A stretch of 64,000 bases of DNA, from positions 7,562,015 through 7,626,014 of the forward strand of contig CM046863.1 in the NCBI GenBank assembly GCA_025617745.1, written 5' to 3'. The DNA is from Heliocidaris erythrogramma (Eukaryota; Echinodermata; Echinoidea; Camarodonta; Echinometridae). A program made the translations under genes and the position numbers. This document shows, in pieces, positions 42,195-52,030 of the stretch. The notes beneath the pieces are model-generated. The model ran no database searches, was not told where the DNA came from, and saw only the letters and a program-made list of their open reading frames with translations. Each line of letters opens with the position of its first letter. Positions within the stretch are counted from its first letter, which is position 1.

Positions 42195-42690
42195 TCACTC
42201 AATTTACGCTACGGCGGCTGTGCGGCGGCCGTAGAACTCCAAAATCAAGTGATTCCTGCAGTTGCCGTAAAAAAATTATGGCGGCTGTAGCGTATTTAAT
42301 TTCTACAATCGCTGTAGAAAATAAGACAATAGATGTGTTGCCAATTCCTCATTATAATCTCCTTGCTATGAATGGGTAGTGTAATTCTGCCCCCACGGTA
42401 GTTGCAAGGTTACCGTACGGCCTTCCTGGGGCAGCCTTGTAGTATGTTTAGTCAGAAAAAGTATGGGGGCCGCAAGGATGCCCTACAGTGACTATGCATC
42501 TCACTTTAAAAAGGGTGTAGGGCGGCCAAAGTTTTTCTGTCTCCATGAATTAAAAATATGCTGTGGCAAATGTGACTGTGAGGGAAAGTGGCCATAGAAA
42601 TACTGCAGCGGCCGTAGAATTTCTACTGACCGTAGAAATGTAAGGCTATGCGGCCACCTTAGCGCAATGTGACTGATCTATCAAGGTAAA
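42195..42690. repeat. GCGGCCGTAG word element
   Basis: Words such as CGGCGGCTGTGCGGCGGCCG, GCGGCTGTAGCG, GCAGCGGCCGTAGAATTTC and TGACCGTAGAAATG recur. Ends are roughly inverted: CAATTTACGCTACGGCGGC at 42,202 and GCGGCCACCTTAGCGCAATG ending near 42,669. About 480 bp, noncoding, intronic. Same general design as the CGTACG elements with a different word. Confidence 0.55.
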
Positions 42691-42723
42691 TGAAAATGTA
42701 TATGTACTCATATCACATTTCAG

Positions 42724-42851
42724 GTAATCCACAGAGTGCACTATACCTACTGCCTCTGTTCCTGCCACCAGGAAGAACAACCAACACATGTGGAAAATGC
42801 CGGATATCAAGTAGTGAGGAGGCACTGAGATCTTTCATAGATGCCCAGCCA
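42724..42851 (+). CDS. Exon C of SAMD3-like gene
   Basis: 128 bp between acceptor CATTTCAG|GTAATCC and donor CCA|GTAAGT. Reads GNPQSALYLLPLFLPPGRTT, then NTCGKCRISSSEEALRSFID, then AQP. The hydrophobic LLPLFLPP followed by a short Cys-containing segment and an acidic helix resembles the segment before the conserved C-terminal domain in SAMD3-like uncharacterised proteins. It ends in phase 0, matching exon D. Joins are phase-consistent on both sides, which is the best evidence that these exons form one gene. Confidence 0.7.
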
Positions 42852-42996
42852 GTAAGTTAAAAGCAATTGTGTTGGTTACAGCCTTGAACTGATTTTGAGT
42901 TAACAGTTACGGCCTCCTCCCCCTCCCCCCTTCTTTATATGGTTGAAGGCGTATTATTGTCAGGTTTCATGGAGACTTTGACACAATTGAGTGCTT

Positions 42997-43011
42997 AACC
43001 CTAAGGAGGCC

Positions 43012-43042
<31 letters not shown>

Positions 43043-43260
43043 TAGGTGCCAGGTATAAAATGTCAAGGGTAAATATGTCAGGTGGTTAGGGTTACCTCTG
43101 ACATTTTTACACCGTACCGGGGCATACCCCCCCCCCCCCCGACGAATCTCGGGATCATTCCACCGCTCCATGTTTGCTTTACCCGAAGATGTAGCTCTAT
43201 TACAGGGATTGCCAGTGCTTTTTACATAGTATAGGGTCAGCAAATGATAATCCACTCCCT
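42997..43260. repeat. G/C homopolymer region with inverted ends
   Basis: A run of 29 G (43,013-43,041) and a C run near 43,129-43,140. Partly inverted flanking words (TATAAAATGTCAAGGG, CTGACATTTTTACAC) suggest a small degraded element. No gene. Confidence 0.5.
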
Positions 43261-43330
43261 ATGAAAGCTGACGCCCGAGCGACTTTAGGGTTTACCTGTT
43301 AGTTCCACGGATATCTAATAACTTTACAGT

Positions 43331-43766
43331 CATAGGCGCCGGAAGCAGGGAGGGGGGGGGGGGGCATTCGCCCCCCCCCCCCAAACGAAAAAGTGGGGGG
43401 CAAAATGCATTTTCGCCCCCCCCCCCCCCGCAAAAAGCCCCCCCCCCCCTCAAAAAGGGAGAGGAAGAAGAAGAAAAAGAAGACGAGTTTGAATGAAAAT
43501 ATTGTATATAACTATTTTTCGCTCGCTCGCAAAATAAAAGATGATAATTATGTGTGTGATTTACGCCTCGATTTCGAGTTTCTTCGAAAATTTTAACGCG
43601 TCTTGCCCCCCCCCCCCCAAAAAAAAAAAAAAAAAAATTCTGCGTAAACCTCTGGTCACCTCCGGAAATTGGTGATACGAGCCCCCTCCCCCTCCAAAAA
43701 AGTGAGCCCCCTGGGGTGTTTGCCGCCCCCCCCCCCCCCAATCCAGAATTGCTTCCGGGGCGCCTG
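43331..43766. mobile_element. hAT-type MITE with 8-bp target duplication
   Basis: TTTACAGT occurs at 43,323-43,330 and 43,767-43,774, immediately outside inverted ends (CATAGGCGCCGGAAGCA and, reversed, CAGGCGCCCCGGAAGCA). An 8-bp duplication with CA...TG ends is typical of hAT elements. The 436-bp body holds several runs of 10 or more G or C, giving spurious Pro/Gly frames. Intronic between exons C and D. Confidence 0.75.
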
Positions 43767-44034
43767 TTTACAGTCGATGTCTCTTTGCATCGAAAATTAG
43801 TTGGTAATTTGCGCTACCTGCTATGGTAGATTTGATCGATACTTTCAATATTATTGCACAATTGGACAGGTCCAGTGTTAAAACCTCGGCAAGATCATTT
43901 CCGCTGCTTGCACTGCATGTGCGGTTTAGCTAAACTCCCATAGTAACTGCATGGGCCTGTTGATCTAGCTGCAGTTTGTCGTCTTCTTTTCTTGCCTTTA
44001 ATTTTCTCTATTTACCCTGATTTTCTTCATGCAG

Positions 44035-44370
44035 ATTGGAACGAACTTGCCCTCCTATCTTGGTGAAGTGCTAAAGGCAGGGGATCGCCCACAGCCATAC
44101 GTCCTGGTTCTTGGAGAAAGACTTCAACCAGCTGAATCTTTTGTGGTCATTGAAGGACATTCAATCACGACGCAGTCTGTACTTGCCGCGGTTGATGTGT
44201 GTTTTAAAGCATTGTATACACTGGACATTAACTACCAGCGGCAGTGTGCAACTTCCTGGGAATTCCTTCAGAAATATGTGTACGGCATCAAGGATGGAAA
44301 GGGAAAAGAAATGAACTCTCCAGGGATTCGCAGCCTGAGGGCCTTTCTGGACAATGTTCCATCATGTTGA
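44035..44370 (+). CDS. Exon D, C-terminal exon of SAMD3-like gene
   Basis: Starts after CTTCATGCAG and reads IGTNLPSYLGEVLKAGDRPQ, PYVLVLGERLQPAESFVVIE, then TTQSVLAAVDVCFKALYTLD and KEMNSPGIRSLRAFL to TGA at 44,368. In SAMD3-like proteins of fish and invertebrates I recall the same plan: VGT.LEE.L, QPYLL..G, a Y/FF.I...HVI motif, A.D.LFK.HFV, W.F.Q..VY.I and a final ESPR(V/I).ELRA.LL. The match is from memory and no alignment was possible. Those proteins may be transposon-derived or regulatory; the biochemical function is unknown. This exon is intact over 112 codons. Confidence 0.75.
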   Translation: MGTNLPSYLGEVLKAGDRPQPYVLVLGERLQPAESFVVIEGHSITTQSVLAAVDVCFKALYTLDINYQRQCATSWEFLQKYVYGIKDGKGKEMNSPGIRSLRAFLDNVPSC

Positions 44371-44429
44371 AAGTGAGGACTAACTGCTGTTAGTTTATAC
44401 ATTCCCCACAATACCTGTCACCTAAGTAA

Positions 44430-44605
44430 GTTCAATTTAATGTTAAAAACTGTGTTCAAATGTTATGAGTAAATATTTGTCCCTGGAACACATGTGAGCC
44501 TTCACCACAAAACTCACTATAACTTTGATACTGTGGTCGTGTTCTGAAATCTACAATAAACATTTTTAGCTCATCGGCCCGAATGGGCGAGATGAGCTTA
44601 TGCTG
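44430..44605 (+). repeat. AGCTCATC repeat, copy 1, with polyadenylation signal
   Basis: About 175 bases nearly identical to 45,757-45,935. They include AATAAA at 44,555-44,560 followed by TTTTTAGCTCATCGGCCCGA, a small hairpin (AGCTCATC...GATGAGCT). It lies 60-190 bases after the stop of exon D, so it may supply the gene's poly(A) signal. The AGCTCATC-type start is common in dispersed repeats of marine invertebrates. Confidence 0.65.
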
Positions 44606-45454
44606 TGGCGTGGCATCCGTCGTCCATATGATTTCATTAATATTTCTAAGTGCTGCACACGTATACTGATTCAACCATCACAGGATGTGTCTTTTATATG
44701 ATACAATGTAGAAGCTGTTGTTTATAAACTTGGCATAATCCAACAGATAATGATGTTACCTAGATTTCATTTGCAACTTCAAGATATAATTATTTAAAAA
44801 AAAAAGAGAAATGTCATATATCATGACCTTTTTACGTTGTACATAGATTGTGAATAATTTGAAGATCCAAATGAAAATATGTTTTATATTAATTGAAAAT
44901 CTGAATACTAGTCTTTAAAGGGAGTGTCAACCTTTTTTAAAAGGCACAAATTTAAAGTTGTCGAATACATCATAAAGGAGAAAATCCAATTATTTGAAAG
45001 CTCATCTGATGTAGTTGGAGATAGATCTTATTTCAAGGATTTGTATGACCGTATGCAGTGTCAAAATGAATATATATTTTTTTTTGGTGGTGGTAGTAAA
45101 AGTTTGTTTGTTTTTTTTTAATGTTTTTTGTTGATTTTTTGTTTGTTTATATCAGAAATTCTGCACCAAATATATCTGTACCATTATCTCCAGTAAAAAA
45201 AAACAAAAAAACAAAAACAACATATATGCCAAAGGTTGACACTTCCTTTAAGTGATGGAAATGAATAATGCTTGTACTCCAAAATGTTGTACCAGTAACA
45301 AACTTTCAAAACATATTTGACTAGTGTTTGTTAATTCAACCTGTGTACATAAAATTTTGAGTGATTGCTTATGCAACATGGTTCATATTAATGTTGGTAA
45401 ATAGTTGATGTAAGGGTGACTATCGATTTTTTGTAATAATATACCGTTCCAGGT
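44606..45454. other. Repeat-derived, AT-rich; no gene
   Basis: Contains CTGAATACTAGTCTTTAAAGG (44,902), repeated with small changes at 45,944, then T-rich and A-rich microsatellite-like DNA. No coding evidence. Confidence 0.5.
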
Positions 45455-45687
45455 TTAATTGCACCATTTCATCTCAATATCAGAGCCAAAGATTCTGATG
45501 CCATGGCTTAATGCAACCGGGGCCACGTCTTGAAGATTGTCACGAGTGATGTTTTTTTTCCAATTGTATGTCCCTGATACGTTTCCTGGACGTTGCTGCC
45601 GTATATTCTTGTACTGTTTTCACTGGGTGCAAGTTGTGCTGTAGCCATCGACACATTTCAGCAGTTCTTCTTCTGAAATGGTTGAAT
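45455..45687 (-). CDS. Candidate terminal exon on the minus strand
   Basis: From acceptor TTTTATGTCAG|AT at 45,687 to TAA at 45,457-45,455. With one carried base the frame reads DSTISEEELLKCVDGYSTTC, TQ, an in-frame TGA, then KQYKNIRQQRPGNVSG, TYNWKKNITRDNLQDVAPVA, LSHGIRIFGSDIEMKWCN. The protein-like composition on both sides of the single TGA (a TGG-to-TGA change is plausible) suggests a recently broken exon or pseudogene. I do not recognise the family. No partner exon was found upstream on this strand. Confidence 0.4.
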
Positions 45688-45756
45688 CTGACATAAAAGA
45701 AAATAAATCAGACTCTACCAGCTTCTTAATTTTAAAAATATTACCTGAGTAATTTC

Positions 45757-45990
45757 AATTTAATGTTAAAAACTGTGTTCAAATGTTATGAGTAAATATT
45801 TGTCTTTGGAACACATGTGAGCCTTCACCACAAAACTCACTAACTTTGATACTGTGGTCGTTTTCTGAAATCTGCAAGATAATAAACATTTTTAGCTCAT
45901 CCGGTCCGAATGGGCCAGATGAGCTTATGCTGTGGCAGAATCTGAATAGTAGTCTTTAAAGGGAGTGTCACGCTTTTTAAAAGGCACAAA
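45757..45990 (+). repeat. AGCTCATC repeat, copy 2
   Basis: Direct duplicate of 44,430-44,605, then joined directly to the AGTCTTTAAAGGGAGTGTCA segment that in copy 1 lies about 290 bases further away. An internal deletion derivative. Confidence 0.65.
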
Positions 45991-46409
45991 TTATTTCTTG
46001 CATTTTGTCCCTATTCACCCATTTTACTATGTTCACTTTCAGATTTGGACGACTTTTGAAGAAGTTTTGCTTGATAAAATGTGTTCAATGCTACGATTCT
46101 AACTTTTTGAAATGTGAATGGTCATTTAGTGTTCTTGAGATATTTTAAAAAGTTGAATGTTTCGATACAATACTGTACATAAAGAGAATTGTGTCAGTGA
46201 TGATTCATTTCCAAATTTTTAAGTTTAGATTCCCTTATTTTCTCTAGGGGTGTATAGAAATGCACTAAAGACTGCATGCTTATTATACTCTATAGCCCCA
46301 TGCTCTCCCCAGGCTCTCATTGGCCAATGACAGATTTTTCACTGAACATTGTCCTTTGTCATATAAAAAATGAAGATATACCTGTCCCCTGATTTCACAG
46401 TAACAATTT

Positions 46410-46660
46410 TCTGCCATAATACATTTCTTGAAGAGATGATTGTATATCCGCTTGTATTTCTTTTGGTGTAACTAAAAATTGGCCTTGTCTCGGAAACATA
46501 AATGTTCCACCGAAGGGTTTGAAATGCTATTGAGGGAGGTTTTAAGTCCCGAGACGAAGTCAAGGGACTATTACCTCCTCGAAATAACATTGCAAACCCT
46601 GAGTTTCACACATTTCGTATGTTCCCGACAACAAAAGTCATCATCTGCTATATTGTATGG
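46410..46660. repeat. Inverted-repeat element
   Basis: GTCTCGGAAACATAAATGTTC and GGGTTTGAAATGCTATTGAGG face CTCGAAATAACATTGCAAACCC and CATTTCGTATGTTCCCGAC across a centre near 46,549. Degenerate arms of about 70-90 bases. Noncoding. Bases 45,991-46,409 and 46,661-47,239 are AT-rich without recognisable genes. Confidence 0.5.
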
Positions 46661-47239
46661 GTTAGTCAAAGTACTGAGAGAACATAGCTTCAACTTGTCA
46701 CGAAAACTCTGTTGAGCCTGAAGATAAATTGTGTGCATCGAAAATTATCGGCCGTCTGATTTTTAACGTAGTATAGAATAGGCAAATTCATTCTACCGTT
46801 TGCGCTAAACATATCGTTTTATCGTTTTGAATCGGTTATCATTTGTTTACGTAAAAATGTTTGCCCATGGGTTCCATCACATGATCGTGTTTATCCAATC
46901 ACTGATTGGTATTTGACTAACACATAATGATATAACATTGTGTTGCACATCTCTTGGAATTAGTTCAGTTATTACAATAGAATTTAGTTTTATGCCTTGA
47001 ATTTAATGTATAATGCATTCTGGAATTAATCCAATTATTATACTGGAGTTGAATTTTATGCCTCCAATGTATAATCATTCTGTATTTTATATTGTGTAAT
47101 TGTCAGATCGAAGACGCATGCAAGAAGTGAGAAAATGTACTTTTCAATTGAATTAAAATATGCGTTATGTTGCTCTGCCATGGTGGAAAATTAAAATAAA
47201 AGATTCCAGTTACATCACATTTAGTGTGCAAATTTTGTC

Positions 47240-47560
47240 ATGATGTGGACTGTCCTTGAGAAATGACCACGTTGCGTGGTCGGAAGAAATGACCCCGTAC
47301 GTTTTGACGGGGTTATAAGGTAATGATCATTAGTATGCGGGGTCAAATTATGAGGGGTCAAGTTATGCAGAAATGACCACGCAATCGTGGTTAAATTTTT
47401 GACCACATTCGGGGTCGAAATGTAACCACGCTATGTGGTTACTTTTGGTGACCCCGCATGGCGGGGTCAATGTGACCACGCGCGGGGTTTGTGCATAGTT
47501 GATCCCGCATGCGGGGTCATTTGTAACCCCGTTTGGGGTTATTTTGACCACGCATTTTTA
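47240..47560. repeat. Tandem array of mini-hairpins (TGACCACG/TGACCCCG)
   Basis: At least eight short self-complementary sites lie in a row: GACCACG-TTG-CGTGGTC (47,265-47,281), GACCCCGT/ACGGGGTT (47,291-47,314), GACCACG/CGTGGTT (47,375-47,392), TAACCAC/GTGGTTA (47,422-47,440), TGACCCCGC/GCGGGGTCA (47,449-47,469), TGACCACGC/GCGGGGTTT (47,473), TGATCCCGC/GCGGGGTCA (47,500-47,519), TAACCCC/GGGGTTA (about 47,524-47,541). Arms are 7-9 bp with 2-8 base loops. Stem changes are often compensated. Same words as 27,190-27,320. Noncoding. Confidence 0.8.
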
Positions 47561-47607
47561 AGAGTGTATAAGGCACCCATAGACCATGTAGCCTTTGTAG
47601 ACCCTTG

Positions 47608-48844
47608 CCACTTATACATGTACAAGCTTATCTGAAGATAAACTAGCTTTTACGGGTGAATAAGCTTCAATAGCTTTTGTGTGTACTATCAGTGGGATTG
47701 TTTTCCAGTCTAGACAATTCATATATCATACATGAGAGGAAAATAATCATTTAAAATTTCATTTTAAATTCTGAATCCCCAAATTTGTGGCACAGTAAGA
47801 GTTGAAGAATCCCTGAATCAGGTAATCTAGCAAATTTAAGAAAATTAAATCTTGCTTACAGCAATTTTGTTGTCTGTTTTGACTGCTGCAACAGTGAATT
47901 TGAACACACCTGGGATGGTATTCTGAGATTTATTTTATCTTGATTTTAGTGAAATAATTTTAATTGTCATAACAAAATGTACGCTTATGGCGTATCATTG
48001 GTTAATGACTGCACAAATGTGGCTGTGTACGCGGAATCCATCTGCGCAAACACCAATGAAATTTTGCTATTTAAAATTTGTTATGACAATCAAAATCTTT
48101 TCAATAAAATCAAGATAAAATAAATCCTAGAATACCACCCCTGATTCGAAGACTCTTCATCTCTTAGAGGCCTTTCACACTCACTTCTGGACCGCTCCAA
48201 GTTAGAGCGCTCCAGAGGAACGGTTCTTGAAGAACGCTTCGTTTGCTTTCACACTCACCGCATTTTTTATGTCTCGAATCGCTCAACGAGTCAAAGTGGT
48301 CTTGTTGCTATGGCAGCTCAGATCAGCGGCTCAAATTTTTCGCGCGGAATTTCGCGCGGTATCAAATCGCTCGCTCAATGTATCAAATCACCCATTGATT
48401 TCCCGCGCCACACACACTCACTTCCGGTTGAAGTACGCTTTAGGATCGCTTTGCTTTCACACTGACACGTTGGAGCGCTCTAACGAGGAACCGTTCCTCA
48501 AGACCACCTCGCGAGGTGGTCTTCTGGAGCGCTCCAGAAGTACGCTTCCTGGACCACTTGAGCATTCACACTCACCTGGGAACCGCTCCAGAGGAACCGT
48601 TCTTAGTTAGAGCGCTCTAACGAAGTGAGTGTGAAAGGGCTCTTACTCAGACACTCTGCCACAAATTTGGGGATTCAGAACTGAAAGTGAAATTTTAAAT
48701 AATTATTTTCCTCTAGTGTATGAATGATCGAGACTGGAAAAAGGCACGCTGATACACACAAAAGCTATTGAAGCCTATTCACCCGTAAAAGCTAGTCTGG
48801 AGTACAAGGTTATCTTCAGAAAAGCCTGTACATGTATAAGTGGG
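47608..48844. mobile_element. Nested palindromic element
   Basis: The left half (from CCACTTATACATGTAC) is mirrored by the right half (to GTACATGTATAAGTGG). Matching landmarks include AGCTTTTACGGGTGAATA, AATAGCTTTTGTGTG, CCAAATTTGTGGCA and, near the centre, TTTATTTTATCTTGATTTTA against ATAAAATCAAGATAAAATAA. The right half is split by a 476-bp MITE. Centre near 48,026. Noncoding. Confidence 0.75.
48167..48642. mobile_element. TTA-flanked MITE (GAGCGCTCC words) inside the palindrome
   Basis: Terminal repeats GAGGCCTTTCACACTCAC and, reversed, GAGCCCTTTCACACTCAC, flanked by TTA at 48,164-48,166 and 48,643-48,645. The untouched left arm of the host palindrome reads CAACTCTTACTGTGCC (reverse complement), giving an empty-site check that confirms TTA as the duplicated target. 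The body repeats GAGCGCTCC, GGAACGGTTCTT and GAACCGTTCC words. PIF/Harbinger-like by target and size. No transposase. Confidence 0.8.
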
Positions 48845-48983
48845 TATGAGGTTATTTAACTTCGCCTATTTGTGAGTGGTCATAGACATAGTGGTTATTT
48901 GAAATAACCATAGAGTTCAGTAGTTTTTCCCAGGAGTTTATATGAACTTTTGCCGAACTATTTTCAAATGAATAACACGTTAA

Positions 48984-49399
48984 AGGTAATGTACTACATT
49001 TTCATCCTAAAATCTGACTTTCCAAGATTGTTGTGTTATGCTGAAGATTACTAAATGTGAGAAGTTATCACCAATCAATTAAGCAAAAAGATTGGTAATT
49101 ATATGCGTATTTTTAATTATTCTAATAATAATTCTTTTATTCGCGGCCTCGAATTGAATCAGCGAAATTCAAAATTATTTTCGGCCGTTAGCTAACGGCC
49201 GAAAATGATTTTGAATTTCGCTGATTCAATTCGAGGCCGCGAATAAAAGAATTATTATTAGAATAATTAAAAATACGCATATAATTACCAATCTTTTTGC
49301 TTAATTGATTGGTGATAACTTCTCACATTTAGTAATCTTCAGCATAACACAACAATCTTGGAAAGTCAGATTTTAGGATGAAAATGTAGTACATTACCT
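48984..49399. mobile_element. 416-bp near-perfect palindrome flanked by TTAA
   Basis: Arms of 208 bases meet with no spacer at 49,191/49,192 (GTTAGCTAAC core). I found only one mismatch between the arms (TTATTTTCGG against TCATTTTCGG next to the core). Ends read AGGTAATGTAC and are flanked by TTAA at 48,980-48,983 and 49,400-49,403, the target duplication of piggyBac and Kolobok elements. No coding sequence. Such perfect symmetry implies very recent formation or active correction. Confidence 0.9.
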
Positions 49400-49403
49400 T
49401 TAA

Positions 49404-51060
49404 AGCCTATAAATTTCTTGTCCTTGAAATAAGGTAAAATAGGGGTAAGTTTCCGAAAGTGTCCTTACAATCTTAAAAAGAGGGGTATTTCAAAGTACCA
49501 TTTTGTCCTTGTTTTGACGTAAAAAGGGGGTTAAATTTCACAAAATGTCCTTGAAATTGACTGCAAAAGGGGTTTATTTGCATTTGTGGTAACAGTCATA
49601 CACGTCCCCCTCTGCGGGGGAGTGGCTCCAACGGGACTTTTCGTTTTTGTTATTTTTACTTTTAGTACAAAAAAAATACAGAAGTTACATACAGAAGTTA
49701 CATAATTATTTCGGAACCTGTCGGTGAAAATATGTTAATGTTGTTTCTACCCGGTGCCTGAATATCTGAATTTTGAAGATCCTCGGTGTAGGGGCCCCGG
49801 TTGCAGCCCATTGACGAAGGGGGACGCCTTTTGCCCGAATATGAACTTATCAATTCCCAAATTGTTGCGAGCAAGCAAATTTTTGCTTTTTCTTAGATAA
49901 AGAACATAATTTATAAACAGAAGTTACCTAATTATCTGGGAGCCTCGCTGCCGAAATACAGCCCTTGAAAAAGTTATTAGACCAAGCTTTTAGGTACTAT
50001 AATATGCATTCAAACTAATGAAATGCTTTGTCTCTGTATTCCATTGAATGACTAACAAATTCCAGCAATTGTACCTTGCTTTTATTATATTTTAGTTCCT
50101 TCTCACCACGAATATAACACTTTCAGTAACCATTCTTGATCTAATAATTTTTACATGGCTGTATGTGGACATTCTAGCAACTCACTTCGCTGCCCGAATA
50201 TGAAGTGGTTGCACGAACATCGGAATTTGAAAAGCCTCGGGAGAAGGGGGGCAGCCTAATGCCGACGGGGGAGACATTTTTCCTGAATATGAAGTGTTTT
50301 GGGCCGTTTTTCCTTTCCTCTATTCTCTTCTTTTTCTCCTTTCTCTTTCTCCTTGTCCCTTTGCTCTTCCATCTCCCTTTTCCCCGCCCCTCCTTTTTTG
50401 CCGACAGATTTGGCACATTTGCCGGCAGCAATTTTGATTTGGGGGTAAAAAAAATGTCAAGTAATCTCTGTACAGAAAATCCACCTCACGTAATTCAGCT
50501 GTTGCTATGTCTGGCCAAGTCTCTGGCTAGCTTTCAGCACGTGTTTACGGTAACAAGTATTATGGAAAAAATGTATTCAGTATTAAATCAGTCTATTCAC
50601 ATCCCTATGATTTAAGGCTACATAAAACCTATATTTGCGGCGAGTCGTTTCTTCTGTTCTTTTTTTTGTGGGGAGGGGTGGATAAGTGCATATTATGAAT
50701 ATAATGAAATCTTTCAGTTCAGCTGGATGAAAAACAAAATATAAGCAACATATATTTTAATGTTTATTATTTACATTTAATGTCAGTCAGTATAGTTGGC
50801 ATCATAAAGCAGTGTCATTTGGTCTAGAGCAATGAAGTCAACATTAGCGCATTTCCGGTTGGGGGAAGGAAGCACGTGACCCGGGCGACACTTGAAGGGG
50901 CACAGAAATAAAAATGCGAAAGAAAGAAAGAAAAAGAGGAACAACTGAATAAATATTATAACCCTGAAGGAATATGCGCCCCTATCTTCAGGGTAAACGA
51001 ATTAGAAATACAGTTTTTGAGGGTTTAGAATGCGAACATTTCCTAAAGGTCCGTCGCATT
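49404..51060. other. Intergenic; no gene recognised
   Basis: Includes AAAATAGGGGTAAGTTTCC-type repeat DNA near 49,437, a pyrimidine-rich block (50,310-50,400), and a CACGTGACCCGGGCG element near 50,873. The 136-residue frame at 50,205-50,615 is driven by the pyrimidine block and shows no domain. Confidence 0.45.
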
Positions 51061-51076
51061 ATAGTTTAGACATAAT

Positions 51077-51281
51077 TTATAAATAGTATACTGTTAATAC
51101 ATGGTTGGGAGTGTGTTGGTGCGATCTGGCAACACAGAGGTTCTTATCGTGGTATATACTATACGCACGAGGCGCAAGCCGAGTGTTTTTGATACCACGA
51201 TAAAAACCTGCGTGTTGCCAGATCGCACTAACGCACGAACTCACAAACATGTATTAATAGTTTTATAAAACGGGTCGGCAA
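51077..51281. repeat. Hairpin element
   Basis: Arms GTTGGTGCGATCTGGCAACA, TTATCGTGGTAT and their reverse complements (ATACCACGATAA, GTGTTGCCAGATCGCAC) enclose about 28 bases. A further AAACGGGT end near 51,270 is mirrored by AACCCGTTTTATAA at 51,597, so it may belong to a larger MITE to 51,613. Confidence 0.65.
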
Positions 51282-51974
51282 TATGATTATGAAGTCTATA
51301 AAACTGGTTACGAACCACAGTCGCACAGTCATGGAGGCTGCCATTTGCTTTCCTGGATGACATCACAGAAGCGCAACCAACAAAACTCATGCGCGTTTCA
51401 GTGCGCGCATGCAATCCCTGCTGCTAAAAATGACAATTAAACTACGCGATTTCATTGCGTTTTAGGTTTGCACGCACCAGAGGTACGCGTCCGTGCAGCT
51501 CAGCCGTGCTTTAGAGCCTTTTTGCCGTGCGTTATCACTTTTTTTTGCTTGGTTTACGTGGTGTTATTTGACCAATCACGATTGCTAAATTCTTGAACCC
51601 GTTTTATAACGTTTTTTTAAGGATTAAAAACAAAAATAGTATTTATCGTTGCTCTTCTCGCTATCGTGTAGGTTTCATAAGCCTCTTGTTAAATATTGCG
51701 CCGCCAATATAAGATAAAGTGTATAAAAATGATTTTTTGCAAAGGTTCAACTTTGCCTTAATAGTATAAATTCCTCACCTGTTTCTCAAGGGCAACATTT
51801 GAATGAATAGAACCCCCTTTCATTAAAGTTCAAAATTCGTCTCTCTACCTCTCTATGGTAGTGCTCAATTTCTTATTTTATTTAATAAAATACAATTAAA
51901 AATGGAACATTCTCCTGCTCAGTCGCTTTGCTCCTTCGCTTAAAAAAAAAGATAAAGTAGATAGGTTTAGGCAG

Positions 51975-51977
<3 letters not shown>

Positions 51978-52028
<51 letters not shown>
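51978..52028 (+). repeat. 51-base G homopolymer
   Basis: An unbroken G run, preceded by TAGGCAGGGA and followed by ACATTGTTTATCCCGGGCAC and ACGCCACTG. The exact length is uncertain because such runs are error-prone to sequence. Strong G-quadruplex potential. Bases 51,614-51,977 and 52,029-53,390 are AT-rich with no recognisable gene. Confidence 0.85.
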
Positions 52029-52030
<2 letters not shown>

